A stretch of DNA of 64,000 nucleotides from Paraburkholderia eburnea (GTDB taxonomy: Bacteria; Pseudomonadota; Gammaproteobacteria; Burkholderiales; Burkholderiaceae), in contig NZ_PQGA01000023.1 of NCBI RefSeq assembly GCF_002917095.1, positions 1 through 64,000 of the forward strand, given 5' to 3'. This document shows, one piece after another, positions 45,735 through 54,586 of the stretch. Both the position numbers and the translations under genes were made by a program. Below the pieces are notes generated by a model. That model was not told the origin of the DNA, did not search any database, and saw nothing but the letters and a program-made list of their open reading frames with translations. The first letter of the stretch is position 1. Each line of letters begins with the position of its first letter.

Positions 45735-46853
45735 ATGCGTTCCGTCATCGCCGATTCCCGGCGTCTGGTAGTGAAAGTCGGTTCGAGCCTCGTCACGAAC
45801 GATGGCCGCGGGCTCGATCATGCGGCCATCGGCCGATGGGCCGCGCAGATCGCGGCGCTGCGCGCGCAGGGCAAGGAAGTCGTGCTCGTGAGTTCGGGCG
45901 CGATTGCCGAAGGCATGCAACGTCTGGGCTGGACCAAACGCCCGCGCGAGATCGATGAACTGCAGGCGGCCGCCGCCGTCGGCCAGATGGGCCTCGCGCA
46001 GGTCTATGAAAGCCGCTTCGCGGAACACAATATCCGCACTGCGCAGATCCTGCTGACGCACGCCGACCTCGCGGATCGCGAACGCTATCTGAACGCGCGC
46101 TCGACGCTGCTCACGCTGCTGCGGCTGGGTGTGGTGCCGATCATCAACGAGAACGACACGGTCGTCACCGACGAAATCAAGTTCGGCGACAACGATACGC
46201 TCGGCGCGCTGGTCGCCAACCTGATCGAAGGCGACGCGCTCGTCATCCTCACCGACCAGAGCGGCCTCTATACCGCCGATCCGCGCAAGGACCCGGCTGC
46301 GACGCTCGTGCAGGAAGCCGACGCCGGCAAGCCGGAACTCGAAGCCATGGCGGGCGGCGCGGGGTCGAGCATCGGCCGTGGCGGCATGCTCACCAAGATT
46401 CTCGCGGCCAAGCGCGCGGCGCATAGCGGCGCGAACACCGTGATCGCGAGCGGTCGCGAGGAAGCCGTGCTGGTGCGGCTCGCCAAAGGCGAGGCGATCG
46501 GCACGCAGCTCATCGCACGCACCGCGCGCATGGCGGCGCGCAAGCAATGGATGGCCGATCACCTGCAGGTACGCGGCCATGTCGTGATCGACGACGGTGC
46601 AGTGCAAAAGCTCACGGCGGACGGCAAGAGTCTCCTGCCTATCGGTGTGGTGGGTGTGCAGGGGGCGTTCGCGCGTGGCGAGGTGATCGCCTGCCTGAAT
46701 CCTTCAGGCCAGGAAGTCGCGCGGGGCCTTACCAACTACAGCAGCGCGGAAACGAAGTTGATCCAGCGTCATCCGAGTGGCGAAATCGAAGGCGTGCTCG
46801 GCTATATGCTCGAACCGGAGCTGATCCATCGCGACAATCTCGTGCTGGTCTGA
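45735..46853 (+). CDS. proB: Glutamate 5-kinase
   Basis: A 372-residue enzyme for the first step of proline synthesis. The amino-acid kinase domain (~1-260) has VVKVGSSLVTND, SSGAIAEGMQRLGW, NENDTVVTDEIKFGDND and GRGGMLTKILAAK; a PUA domain (~280-370) ends the protein. I choose ATG 45735 (MRSVIADSRR), preceded by GGGGAGA; a GTG six codons upstream overlaps that ribosome site. It lies 75 bases after obgE. Confidence 0.95.
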   Translation: MRSVIADSRRLVVKVGSSLVTNDGRGLDHAAIGRWAAQIAALRAQGKEVVLVSSGAIAEGMQRLGWTKRPREIDELQAAAAVGQMGLAQVYESRFAEHNIRTAQILLTHADLADRERYLNARSTLLTLLRLGVVPIINENDTVVTDEIKFGDNDTLGALVANLIEGDALVILTDQSGLYTADPRKDPAATLVQEADAGKPELEAMAGGAGSSIGRGGMLTKILAAKRAAHSGANTVIASGREEAVLVRLAKGEAIGTQLIARTARMAARKQWMADHLQVRGHVVIDDGAVQKLTADGKSLLPIGVVGVQGAFARGEVIACLNPSGQEVARGLTNYSSAETKLIQRHPSGEIEGVLGYMLEPELIHRDNLVLV

Positions 46854-46875
46854 GGCCCTTCAGGTTACACAGTAA

Positions 46876-46911
46876 AAAAGCCGCAACAGTCGATGACTGC
46901 TGCGGCTTCTT
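46876..46911. terminator. Bidirectional terminator, proB / CNP1-like
   Basis: AAGCCGCA.ACAGTC and GACTGC.TGCGGCTT form an interrupted stem, with a T-rich run on the plus strand and a T(6) run on the minus strand. Confidence 0.85.
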
Positions 46912-46966
46912 CGTTTTCGGCTCGCGCGGATATCCGTGCGCGGCGGCGCATCAATCAGCGCATGAC

Positions 46967-47530
46967 TCAGCGCACGAGCGTCGATTGCGTGCGGCCGAAG
47001 CGGATGTTCTCGCTGATCACCGACGCCTTCCCGATCGGCATCTTGTTCGCGCAGAAGTAGTCCTGATAAAGCCGCGACTGGTAGGCGTTGAGCTCGCCGT
47101 TCTCGATGCGCGACCAGTTGTTCGCGACGGTCTGGTCCCAGCCGTTGTGGTCGGCGTTCAGGCTCGCATAGAGGCGCCACTCGTAGGTGTCGCAGCGAAT
47201 GCCTTCGTAGTTGATGTTGCGCGCGCCGTTCGGGCTGGTGATGACGATCACGTAGCGCACCACGCCGTCGGTGCCGACGGTCAGCGATGCCGGATCGACG
47301 GCGAACTTCAGCGGCGTGTTGTTCGAGACATCGAAGCCGTACAGCGTGGCATTCGGGCCGGGCAGCGCCGGCAGGCTTTCGAGCTTGTTTTCCGTCCACT
47401 CGCCCTTGCGGTCGAGCAGGTAGGTGAACGCGCTGTCGTCCTTGTTGGTGGGGCCGGAACTGCCGCACGCGGACAGCAGGACGCTACTTGCGGCCGCGGC
47501 GCACACCGCAGCAAGAGCCAATCGTTTCAA
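46967..47530 (-). CDS. CNP1-like family lipoprotein
   Basis: A 187-residue protein resembling the CNP1-like (PF08750) family of betaproteobacterial surface proteins. I start at a TTG at 47530 preceded by GAAGGAAA, giving MKRLALAAVCAAAASS and a lipobox LSAC; the longer open frame upstream runs through a palindrome and is Arg-rich. Conserved-looking parts are YEGIRCDTYEWRLYA and YQDYFCANKMP, with two cysteines. Function unknown; presumed periplasmic or outer-membrane anchored. Confidence 0.8.
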   Translation of the reverse strand: MKRLALAAVCAAAASSVLLSACGSSGPTNKDDSAFTYLLDRKGEWTENKLESLPALPGPNATLYGFDVSNNTPLKFAVDPASLTVGTDGVVRYVIVITSPNGARNINYEGIRCDTYEWRLYASLNADHNGWDQTVANNWSRIENGELNAYQSRLYQDYFCANKMPIGKASVISENIRFGRTQSTLVR

Positions 47531-47587
47531 GTGATGTTTCCTTCGATGCACCGGCGCTGCGCGCACGAATGCGCGGCGCCGCGAATG

Positions 47588-47635
47588 CGGACCGCCGCAC
47601 GCTGCGCACTGGAGTGCGCAGCGTGCGGCGGTCCG
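47588..47635. repeat. Perfect 23-bp inverted repeat with 2-nt spacer
   Basis: The arms at 47588-47610 and 47613-47635 are exact reverse complements (CGGACCGCCGCACGC... and ...GCGTGCGGCGGTCCG), separated by GG. It lies between the rppH stop and the CNP1-like start, both minus strand. There is no T-run on either side. Confidence 0.9.
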
Positions 47636-47682
47636 GGCGTTGGGTGCGACGTGGCGGCGGCGAACCCCGGTCAAACCGGAGA

Positions 47683-48366
47683 TCAGCCGTGCTCGTCCGG
47701 CGCAGGCTCGATCATACTCCCCGCGGGGTCGCAGTCGCGATCCAGCGTGGCGTGATCGGTAGCGTCCACGAATGTGGCTTCGAACGCTATCTCCTGGGCG
47801 GCCTGGGCGTGCGCCGTCGCGATGAGGCGCGGGTAGCGCACCTCATGTCCGTGCGGGCCGTGCGCATTGACGCGCTCGACTCGCGGCATGGCCGGGCGTC
47901 GCAAAAATCGCGACAGTTCGGTCAGCGCCAGTTGATAGACGTCGCGCTTGAATTCGATGACCGCCTCGAGCGGTATCCAGTATTCGTTCCAGCGCCACGC
48001 ATCGAACTCGGGATGCTCCGTCGCCCGCAGGCAGATATCGCAATCGCGCCCAACCATACGCAGCAGAAACCAGATCTGTTTCTGACCGCGATAATGGCCG
48101 CGCACTTCGCGCTTGATGAACTTGTCCGGCACCTCATAACGCAGCCAGTCGCGCGTGCGACCGACGATCTTGACGTGCTCCGGATGCAGACCGGTTTCTT
48201 CGTGCAACTCCCGATACATTGCCTGCATGGGGGTCTCACCATATTTGATGCCCCCTTGCGGAAACTGCCAGGAATGTTCGCGAACCCGTTTGCCCCAAAA
48301 CACCTCGTTTCGCGCGTTCAAGAGGATGATGCCGACGTTCGGGCGAAACCCCTCACGATCCAGCAT
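47683..48366 (-). CDS. rppH: RNA pyrophosphohydrolase RppH
   Basis: A 227-residue Nudix enzyme that removes pyrophosphate from mRNA 5' ends and triggers decay. The start MLDREGFRPNVGIIL, SWQFPQGGIKYGE and the Nudix box (GGIKYGETPMQAMYREL, HEETGL) are diagnostic. It exceeds E. coli RppH (~176 aa) by about 50 C-terminal residues rich in His, Ala and Asp. GAAGGTGG precedes the ATG, and a minus-strand TATAAT (48400-48405) is a likely -10. Confidence 0.93.
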   Translation of the reverse strand: MLDREGFRPNVGIILLNARNEVFWGKRVREHSWQFPQGGIKYGETPMQAMYRELHEETGLHPEHVKIVGRTRDWLRYEVPDKFIKREVRGHYRGQKQIWFLLRMVGRDCDICLRATEHPEFDAWRWNEYWIPLEAVIEFKRDVYQLALTELSRFLRRPAMPRVERVNAHGPHGHEVRYPRLIATAHAQAAQEIAFEATFVDATDHATLDRDCDPAGSMIEPAPDEHG

Positions 48367-48607
48367 ACAACCACCTTCGAATCCTTTAAAATTGCTTTGA
48401 TTATAAACAGATAACGGTCCTCACGCACCCGGCGGCCAGAAGTTTGGAGCGTTTTGTCACGAAGGCGCAAAAACCGCTTGCCGCGCCGCCCGCCGGGCCT
48501 CACCGGCAAGGCGCCCGGGGCGTTGTCATAATGTCGGGTCTGTGAACTCCACCGTTGGACTCTTTCGGACGGCCTCCCGTTGCCGCCGCTTTTGGAAAAA
48601 ACTCTGA

Positions 48608-50344
48608 ATGAAAGCCTCCCGTTTCTTTATCGGCACCCTCAAGGAAGCGCCGGCTGACGCCGAAATCGTCAGCCACAAGTTGATGATCCGCGCGGGCATG
48701 ATCCGTCGCGTCGCGGGCGGCATCTACAACTATCTGCCGATTGGCCTGCGTTCGATCCGCAAGGTCGAGCAGATCGTGCGCGAGGAAATGAACCGCGCGG
48801 GCGCCATCGAACTGCTGATGCCGGCGGTGCAGCCGGCCGAACTCTGGCAGGAATCGGGTCGCTGGGAGCAATACGGGCCGGAACTGCTGCGCTTCAAGGA
48901 TCGCAAGCAGACCGATTTCGTGATGGGGCCGACGCACGAGGAAGTCGTCACCGACATCGCGCGCAACCAGATCAAGAGCTACCGTCAGATGCCGGTGAAC
49001 TTCTACCAGGTGCAGACGAAGTTCCGCGATGAAATCCGTCCCCGTTTTGGCGTGATGCGCGGCCGCGAATTCATCATGAAGGACGCGTACTCGTTCGATA
49101 AGGACGTCGACGGTTTGAAGCTGTCGTACCAGAAGATGTACGACGCCTACGTGCGCATCTTCACGCGTCTCGGCCTGGATTTCCGCGCGGTCGTCGCCGA
49201 TAACGGCTCGATCGGCGGCAGCGGCTCGCACGAGTTCCACGTGATCGCCGAAACGGGCGAGGACGACATCGCTTACTGCCCGACCTCGGATTTTGCCGCC
49301 AACGTCGAAGCCACTGAAGCGCTGCCGCTGATCGCCGAGCGTGCAGCGCCCGCCGAAGCGCTCACGAAGACTTCGACGCCCGGCGCCGCGAAGTGCGAAG
49401 CCGTCGCCAAACTGCTCGGTCTGCCGCTCGAACGCACGATCAAGTCGATCATCCTCGCGACGGACAAAGAGGGCGCCGAACCCACGATCTGGCTGCTGAT
49501 GCTGCGCGGCGACCACGACCTGAACGAGATCAAGGCGGGCAAGATCGAAGGCCTCGCCGGTTTCCGCATGGCGACCGAAGCCGAAATCGTCGAATGGTTC
49601 GGCACGCCGCCGGGCTACCTCGGGCCGCTCAACACGAAGAAGCCGGTCAAGGTGATCGCGGACCGCACGGTCGCGAACATGAGCGACTTCGTGGTCGGCT
49701 CGAACGAAGCGGACTTCCACACCACGGGCGTGAACTGGGGCCGCGATCTGCCGGAGCCGGTCGTTGCCGACATCCGCAATGTGAAGAAGGGCGATCCGTC
49801 GCCGGATGGCCAGGGCATCATCGACATCTGCCGCGGCATTGAAGTGGGCCACGTGTTCCAGCTCGGCACCAAGTACTCGGACGCGATGGGCGCGACCTTC
49901 CTCGCGGAAAACGGCAAGCCCGCACCGATGCAGATGGGTTGCTACGGCATCGGCGTCACGCGTATCCTGGGCGCGGCGATCGAGCAGAACTTCGACGACA
50001 AGGGCATCATCTGGCCGGAATCGATCGCGCCGTTCCAGGTGGTCGTGTGCCCGATGGGCATGGACCGCAGCGAACTCGTGCGTGAGCACGCCGAGCGTGT
50101 GTACAACGAACTGGTCGAAGCGGGCATCGACGTGATCCTCGACGATCGCGGCGAGCGTCCGGGCGTCATGTTCGCCGACTGGGAACTGATCGGCGTGCCG
50201 CATCGTCTGGTGATTGGCGAGCGTGGCCTGAAGGAAGGCAAGGTCGAGTACCAGGGCCGCCGCGACACCGAAGCGACGCTGCTGCCGGCCGACGAGGCCG
50301 CGCAGACGGTGGCGCAGAAGGTGCGCGCCGCGCTGCAGGCTTGA
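48608..50344 (+). CDS. proS: Proline-tRNA ligase
   Basis: A 578-residue class II aminoacyl-tRNA synthetase of the bacterial type with an editing (INS) domain (~225-390). Motif 2 region RDEIRPRFGVMRGREFIMKDAYSF is split here as RPRFGVMRGREF and KDAYSF; motif 3 is MGCYGIGVTRIL. The C-terminal anticodon-binding domain follows from ~465. It charges tRNA-Pro, one of which is encoded at 42340-42416. Divergent from rppH. Confidence 0.96.
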   Translation: MKASRFFIGTLKEAPADAEIVSHKLMIRAGMIRRVAGGIYNYLPIGLRSIRKVEQIVREEMNRAGAIELLMPAVQPAELWQESGRWEQYGPELLRFKDRKQTDFVMGPTHEEVVTDIARNQIKSYRQMPVNFYQVQTKFRDEIRPRFGVMRGREFIMKDAYSFDKDVDGLKLSYQKMYDAYVRIFTRLGLDFRAVVADNGSIGGSGSHEFHVIAETGEDDIAYCPTSDFAANVEATEALPLIAERAAPAEALTKTSTPGAAKCEAVAKLLGLPLERTIKSIILATDKEGAEPTIWLLMLRGDHDLNEIKAGKIEGLAGFRMATEAEIVEWFGTPPGYLGPLNTKKPVKVIADRTVANMSDFVVGSNEADFHTTGVNWGRDLPEPVVADIRNVKKGDPSPDGQGIIDICRGIEVGHVFQLGTKYSDAMGATFLAENGKPAPMQMGCYGIGVTRILGAAIEQNFDDKGIIWPESIAPFQVVVCPMGMDRSELVREHAERVYNELVEAGIDVILDDRGERPGVMFADWELIGVPHRLVIGERGLKEGKVEYQGRRDTEATLLPADEAAQTVAQKVRAALQA

Positions 50345-50412
50345 TGCGCGGTTTTACGCGTATTTTCACGCGCATTTTCACGATTAACTTCAGCTAAAGG
50401 AGCGTTGCGAAC

Positions 50413-51012
50413 GTGGAGTACAGTTTTCTGTCCGCGACGATCCTGCTGCTGCTCATCACCGATCCGCTCGGCAATATTCCGCTTTTCATCGGCTGCCTGC
50501 ATCACGTGGCGCGGGAGCGCCGGGCGATCGTGATTCTGCGCGAGGTGGCGATCGCGTTCGTGATCCTGCTCATCTTCATGGTGGCCGGCAACGGCTTCCT
50601 GCGCATGATGGGCCTCACGGACACGTCGCTGCGCATCGGCGGCGGGATCGTGCTGTTCCTGATCGCGCTGCGCATGATTTTTCCGCATCCGGGCGGTCCG
50701 TTCGGTGGCGGCGACAAGGGCGGCGAGCCGCTCATCGTGCCGCTCGCCATTCCTGCGCTGGCGGGGCCTTCGGCGCTGGCCACGGTCATGCTGCTGACGT
50801 CGCAGGCGCCGGGCAAGCTGTTCGAATGGATCGGCGCGCTCGTCGTGACGATGGTGATCTGCGCGGTCGTGCTGGTGCTTGCCGAGCGCATTCAGCAGTG
50901 GCTCGGCGAGCGTGTCGTGACGGCCTTCGAGCGCCTGATGGGTCTCGTGCTCGTGGCGATTTCGGTGGAGATGATCCTCGCGGGGATCGCCACGTTCGTG
51001 CATCAGCTTTGA
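50413..51012 (+). CDS. MarC family integral membrane protein
   Basis: A 199-residue protein with six predicted transmembrane helices. ITDPLGNIPLFIG near the start and PLAIPALAGPSALATVMLL are MarC/YhgN signatures. The family was once linked to antibiotic resistance, but its function is unproven. It starts with GTG at 50413, with AAAGGAG about 10 bases upstream. It lies 68 bases after proS and may be cotranscribed with it. Confidence 0.88.
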   Translation: MEYSFLSATILLLLITDPLGNIPLFIGCLHHVARERRAIVILREVAIAFVILLIFMVAGNGFLRMMGLTDTSLRIGGGIVLFLIALRMIFPHPGGPFGGGDKGGEPLIVPLAIPALAGPSALATVMLLTSQAPGKLFEWIGALVVTMVICAVVLVLAERIQQWLGERVVTAFERLMGLVLVAISVEMILAGIATFVHQL

Positions 51013-51032
51013 TGCGCGCCGGTCTCAAAAGC

Positions 51033-51056
51033 AAAACGGCCCGAAAGGGCCGTTTT
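51033..51056. terminator. Bidirectional terminator, marC / hpt
   Basis: AAAACGGCCC, loop GAAA, GGGCCGTTTT is a perfect 10-bp stem-tetraloop between convergent genes. Confidence 0.92.
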
Positions 51057-51095
51057 CTATTGGTGCTGCCTGTGTGCCTGGATTAAGCGCCGGAG

Positions 51096-51647
51096 TTACG
51101 CACCCTCGGTCAGCGCGCGAATGGTCGGCAGATTGCGCCAGTAGCCCTTCGCGTCCATGCCGCAACCGAACACATAGCGGTCCGGCACCGAAAAGCCGCA
51201 GTAGTCCGGATGCAGCGGTTTGGCCTTCGGAATGATCTTCTCGCACAGCACGGCCGACAGGAAACGCTTCGCACCCATGTCCATGATGCGGTCGCGGATC
51301 GCGGCCATGGTTTCGCCTTCATCGAGGATGTCGTCGAGCACCAGCACGACGCGGTCCTTCACCGACTCGCGCGGCGCGACGCGCCATTGCATTTCCGCGC
51401 TGCCCTTGATGGCGTTGCGGTAGCGCGTGAGGTGGATGTAGTCGAATTCGAGCGGGAAATCGAGGTGCGGCAGCAACATGCCGGTGAACACGGCCGCGCC
51501 ACCCATCACCGACAGCACGAGCGGGAAGTCCTCGCTGATATCGGCGCGAATGGCTTCGGCCATCCGGCCGATCGACGCATTGACCTCGCCCACCGAAACG
51601 ATTTCTTCGGAGTGGCGGAAAATATGGAGGGCTTCTTCGCGATTCAT
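51096..51647 (-). CDS. hpt: Hypoxanthine-guanine phosphoribosyltransferase
   Basis: A 183-residue purine salvage enzyme. The PRPP-binding motif is VVLVLDDILDEGETMAAI (~100-117), with MGGAAVFTGMLLPHL near the N-terminus and PDRYVFGCGMDAKGYWRNL near the C-terminus. The GCGMD segment is typical of the hypoxanthine type. It lies about 175 bases downstream of ffh. Confidence 0.9.
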   Translation of the reverse strand: MNREEALHIFRHSEEIVSVGEVNASIGRMAEAIRADISEDFPLVLSVMGGAAVFTGMLLPHLDFPLEFDYIHLTRYRNAIKGSAEMQWRVAPRESVKDRVVLVLDDILDEGETMAAIRDRIMDMGAKRFLSAVLCEKIIPKAKPLHPDYCGFSVPDRYVFGCGMDAKGYWRNLPTIRALTEGA

Positions 51648-51822
51648 GACTCTGGCGGGGCGGTGGCTGTAGCTATTCAGTGTGGAAAATAACGACGGCG
51701 CGCGCTACAGCAAAAACCCGCGCTTCATGGTCCAGCTCGCGCGCCGCGTCGTTTCAGGCCGCCCGCGCGCCTGTGCGCCGCGCGGCCCGGATATCGAAAA
51801 AAATCGTCGAAATACTCGTCGA

Positions 51823-53190
51823 TCAGCGCATGCCGGGCATCATGCCCTTCATGCCACGCATCATCTTCTGCAGGTTGCCGCCCTTGAGCTTCTTCATCAT
51901 GGTGCGCATCTGGTCGTACTGATTGAGCAGACGGTTCACTTCCTGCACCTGCACGCCCGCGCCCGCCGCGATACGGCGCTTGCGCGTGGCCTTGATGAGA
52001 TCGGGCTTGGCGCGCTCCTGCGCGGTCATCGAGCAGATGATGCCTTCCATGCGGCGCATCTGCTTTTCGGCCTGGCCCATGTTGGCGCCCGAGGCCGCCT
52101 GCTGGAACTGCGCGGGCAGCTTGTCCATGAGCGACGACAGGCCGCCCATCTTCTTCATCTGCGAGAGCTGCGCGCGGAAATCGTTGAGGTCGAAGTCGCC
52201 GCCTTTCTTGACCTTGTCGGCGAGCTTCTGGGCGGCTTGAACGTCCACGCCGCGCTGCGCTTCCTCGACGAGGGCGAGAATGTCGCCCATGCCGAGAATC
52301 CGGTTGGCCATGCGGTCCGGGTGGAACACTTCCAGGCCGTCGAGCTTTTCCGCGACGCCGACGAACTTGATCGGCTTGCCGGTGATGTGGCGCACGGACA
52401 GCGCCGCGCCGCCGCGCGAGTCGCCGTCGAGCTTGGTGAGCACGACGCCGGTGAGCGGCAGGGCGTCGTTGAACGCCTTGGCGGTGTTGACCGCGTCCTG
52501 ACCGAGCATCGCATCGACCACGAACAGCGTTTCAGCGGGCTTGAGCGAGGTGTGCAGCGCGGTGATCTCGTTCATCATCGCCTCGTCGATACCGAGGCGG
52601 CCGGCCGTGTCGACGAGCAGTACGTCGTGATAGTGGCGCTTGGCCCAGTCGACCGCGGCTGCGGCGATGTCGACCGGCTTCTGGTCCGGCTGCGAAGGGA
52701 AGAAGTCCGCGCCGACCTGTTCCGTCACCGTCTTCAACTGCGCGATAGCCGCGGGGCGGTAGACGTCACAGGAAACAGTGAGAACCTTCTTCTTGTACTT
52801 CTCGCGCAGCAGCTTGGCCAGCTTGCCGACGGTGGTGGTTTTACCCGCGCCCTGCAGACCGGCCATGAGGATGACGGCGGGCGGCGTGACGGCGAGGTTG
52901 AGTTCGGCGGCCTTGCCTTCGTAGTCGCCGCCGATCACGGCGGTCAGCTCGCGCTGCACCACGCCGACGAGCGCCTGGCCCGGCGAAAGGCTGGCGATGA
53001 CTTCCTCGCCGAGCGCCTTTTCCTTCACCTTGGCGATGAACTCGCGCACGACGGGCAGCGCCACGTCCGCTTCGAGCAGCGCGAGACGGACCTCGCGCAG
53101 CATTTCCTGCGTATTGGCTTCGGTCAGCCGGGCTTCGCCGCGCAGCGTCTTGACGACGCGCGCCATCCGTTGAGTGAGATTGTCGAGCAT
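51823..53190 (-). CDS. ffh: Signal recognition particle protein Ffh
   Basis: A 455-residue SRP GTPase. An N domain (~1-85) is followed by the G domain with GLQGAGKTTTVGKLA (~105), DTAGRLGIDEAMM and TKLDGDSRGGAALS, then a Met-rich M domain (~325-455) that binds signal sequences and 4.5S RNA and ends MMRGMKGMMPGMR. Divergent from the ccsA-like gene, 99 bases away. Confidence 0.97.
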   Translation of the reverse strand: MLDNLTQRMARVVKTLRGEARLTEANTQEMLREVRLALLEADVALPVVREFIAKVKEKALGEEVIASLSPGQALVGVVQRELTAVIGGDYEGKAAELNLAVTPPAVILMAGLQGAGKTTTVGKLAKLLREKYKKKVLTVSCDVYRPAAIAQLKTVTEQVGADFFPSQPDQKPVDIAAAAVDWAKRHYHDVLLVDTAGRLGIDEAMMNEITALHTSLKPAETLFVVDAMLGQDAVNTAKAFNDALPLTGVVLTKLDGDSRGGAALSVRHITGKPIKFVGVAEKLDGLEVFHPDRMANRILGMGDILALVEEAQRGVDVQAAQKLADKVKKGGDFDLNDFRAQLSQMKKMGGLSSLMDKLPAQFQQAASGANMGQAEKQMRRMEGIICSMTAQERAKPDLIKATRKRRIAAGAGVQVQEVNRLLNQYDQMRTMMKKLKGGNLQKMMRGMKGMMPGMR

Positions 53191-53289
53191 GGGGAGGCGG
53201 TGAGCAGTGCGGCCCGGTGCGTGGAGCGGGAGAGCGTCGCGATGCGTTGCGATCCCGCGCGGCCTGGGGGCCTATAGTAAACTTCGAAC

Positions 53290-54234
53290 ATGGATATTGT
53301 ACTGTATGCCCTCACCGTGCTCCTGTACGGCGGTCTGTGCGCCGCCGACTGGCGCGCATTGCGCCGCGCCAGCATCGAGCCGCTCTTCGGCAGCGTGCCG
53401 CCGGTTCCGGTGACGGCCGGCCTCGCGGGCCCTGCCGGCGCGGGCGTCGAGACGCGCGCGCGCAGCTTCGGCGTGTTCTCGCGCGCGTTGCTGTTCATCG
53501 CGCTCGCGGCGCACGGCCTGTTGCTGCACATGACGATCTTCCCCGCCAACGAGATGATCTTCGGCTTCGCGTTCGCGTTGTCGGCGATGTTCTGGCTCGG
53601 CGCGGTGATCTACTGGATCGAGAGCTTTTTCTTTTCGCTCGACGGGTTGCGTCTGCTGCTGTTGCCGCTGGCCGCCGTCGCATCGATCCTGCCGCTCGTG
53701 TTCGGTGGCGTGCGCGTGCTGCCGTATGCGGCCGCGCCGCTCTTCAAGCTGCACTTCGTGATCGCCAACGTGGCCTATGGCCTGTTCGCCATCGCCGCGC
53801 TGCACGCCGTACTGATGCTTGCCGTCGAGCGCCGGCTGCACGCGCTCAAGGGCGCGGGCTTCCAGCGCAACGCCGGCAACAAGGGCGGCGGTTGGCTGTC
53901 GAACTGGATCGAAACGCTGCCGCCGCTGCTCACGATGGAAAAGCTCCTGTTCCGTCTGATCGGCGCGGGCTTCGTGCTGCTGACCGCCACGCTGGTGTCG
54001 GGCATCGTCTTCAGCGAACAACTGATCGACCGGCCGCTGTCGCTCGATCACAAGACCGTGTTCGCGATTCTTTCGTGGCTGATGTTCGGCGCGCTGCTCA
54101 CCGCGCGCAAGATTTCGGGCTGGCGTGGCCGCTCGGCGCTGCGCTGGGTGATCGCGTCGTTCGTCGCGCTGTTGCTGGCTTATGTCGGCAGCCGCTTTGT
54201 GTTCGAAGTGCTGCTGCATCGTCCGGTCGTTTGA
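53290..54234 (+). CDS. CcsA/YpjD-like cytochrome c assembly family membrane protein
   Basis: A 314-residue protein with about eight transmembrane helices and the CcsA/CcmC-like cytochrome c assembly fold (~60-310). Histidines in ALAAHGLLLHM, FKLHFVIANVAYG and SLDHKTVFAILSWL suit haem handling. In Burkholderiaceae a gene of this type lies divergent from ffh. TATAGT just upstream (53274-53279) is a possible -10. Whether it handles haem or is only YpjD-like is open. Confidence 0.82.
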   Translation: MDIVLYALTVLLYGGLCAADWRALRRASIEPLFGSVPPVPVTAGLAGPAGAGVETRARSFGVFSRALLFIALAAHGLLLHMTIFPANEMIFGFAFALSAMFWLGAVIYWIESFFFSLDGLRLLLLPLAAVASILPLVFGGVRVLPYAAAPLFKLHFVIANVAYGLFAIAALHAVLMLAVERRLHALKGAGFQRNAGNKGGGWLSNWIETLPPLLTMEKLLFRLIGAGFVLLTATLVSGIVFSEQLIDRPLSLDHKTVFAILSWLMFGALLTARKISGWRGRSALRWVIASFVALLLAYVGSRFVFEVLLHRPVV

Positions 54235-54238
54235 TTCC

Positions 54239-54568
54239 ATGAGACAGATTCTTCTCCTGATCCTGCTGTTCTTCGTCGGGCAGTGGTTCGTCAAGACGCT
54301 GCGCCGCGCGCAGCCGCAAGCTCGCACTGGCGCCGATCCGCGTCAGCAGGGGCCGGGCGCATGGCGCGCGAATGGCGGTGCGCAGGGCAATGGTGCGAAT
54401 GGTGCGAACGCCGGCGCGCTGGCCGAGCCGATGGTGCGTTGCGCCGAGTGCGGCGTGCACGCGCCGCGCAGCGAATCGGTGAGCGTGGGCGCGCAGAGTT
54501 TCTGCAGCGCTGCGCACGCACGCGCCTACGACGCGCGCAAGACCGGCCAGGATCGTCCCGCGCGCTAA
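54239..54568 (+). CDS. PP0621-like small membrane protein
   Basis: A 109-residue protein with an N-terminal membrane helix (QILLLILLFFVGQWFV), a long Gly/Asn/Ala-rich linker (~30-68) and a C-terminal CAECGVHAPRSES ... FCSAAHAR zinc-ribbon-like motif. This resembles the uncharacterised PP0621 family. The ATG at 54239 is 4 bases after the ccsA-like stop and 18 before ampD, so the three are probably an operon. Confidence 0.75.
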   Translation: MRQILLLILLFFVGQWFVKTLRRAQPQARTGADPRQQGPGAWRANGGAQGNGANGANAGALAEPMVRCAECGVHAPRSESVSVGAQSFCSAAHARAYDARKTGQDRPAR

Positions 54569-54586
54569 GTTGCGAGTGAGCCACGC

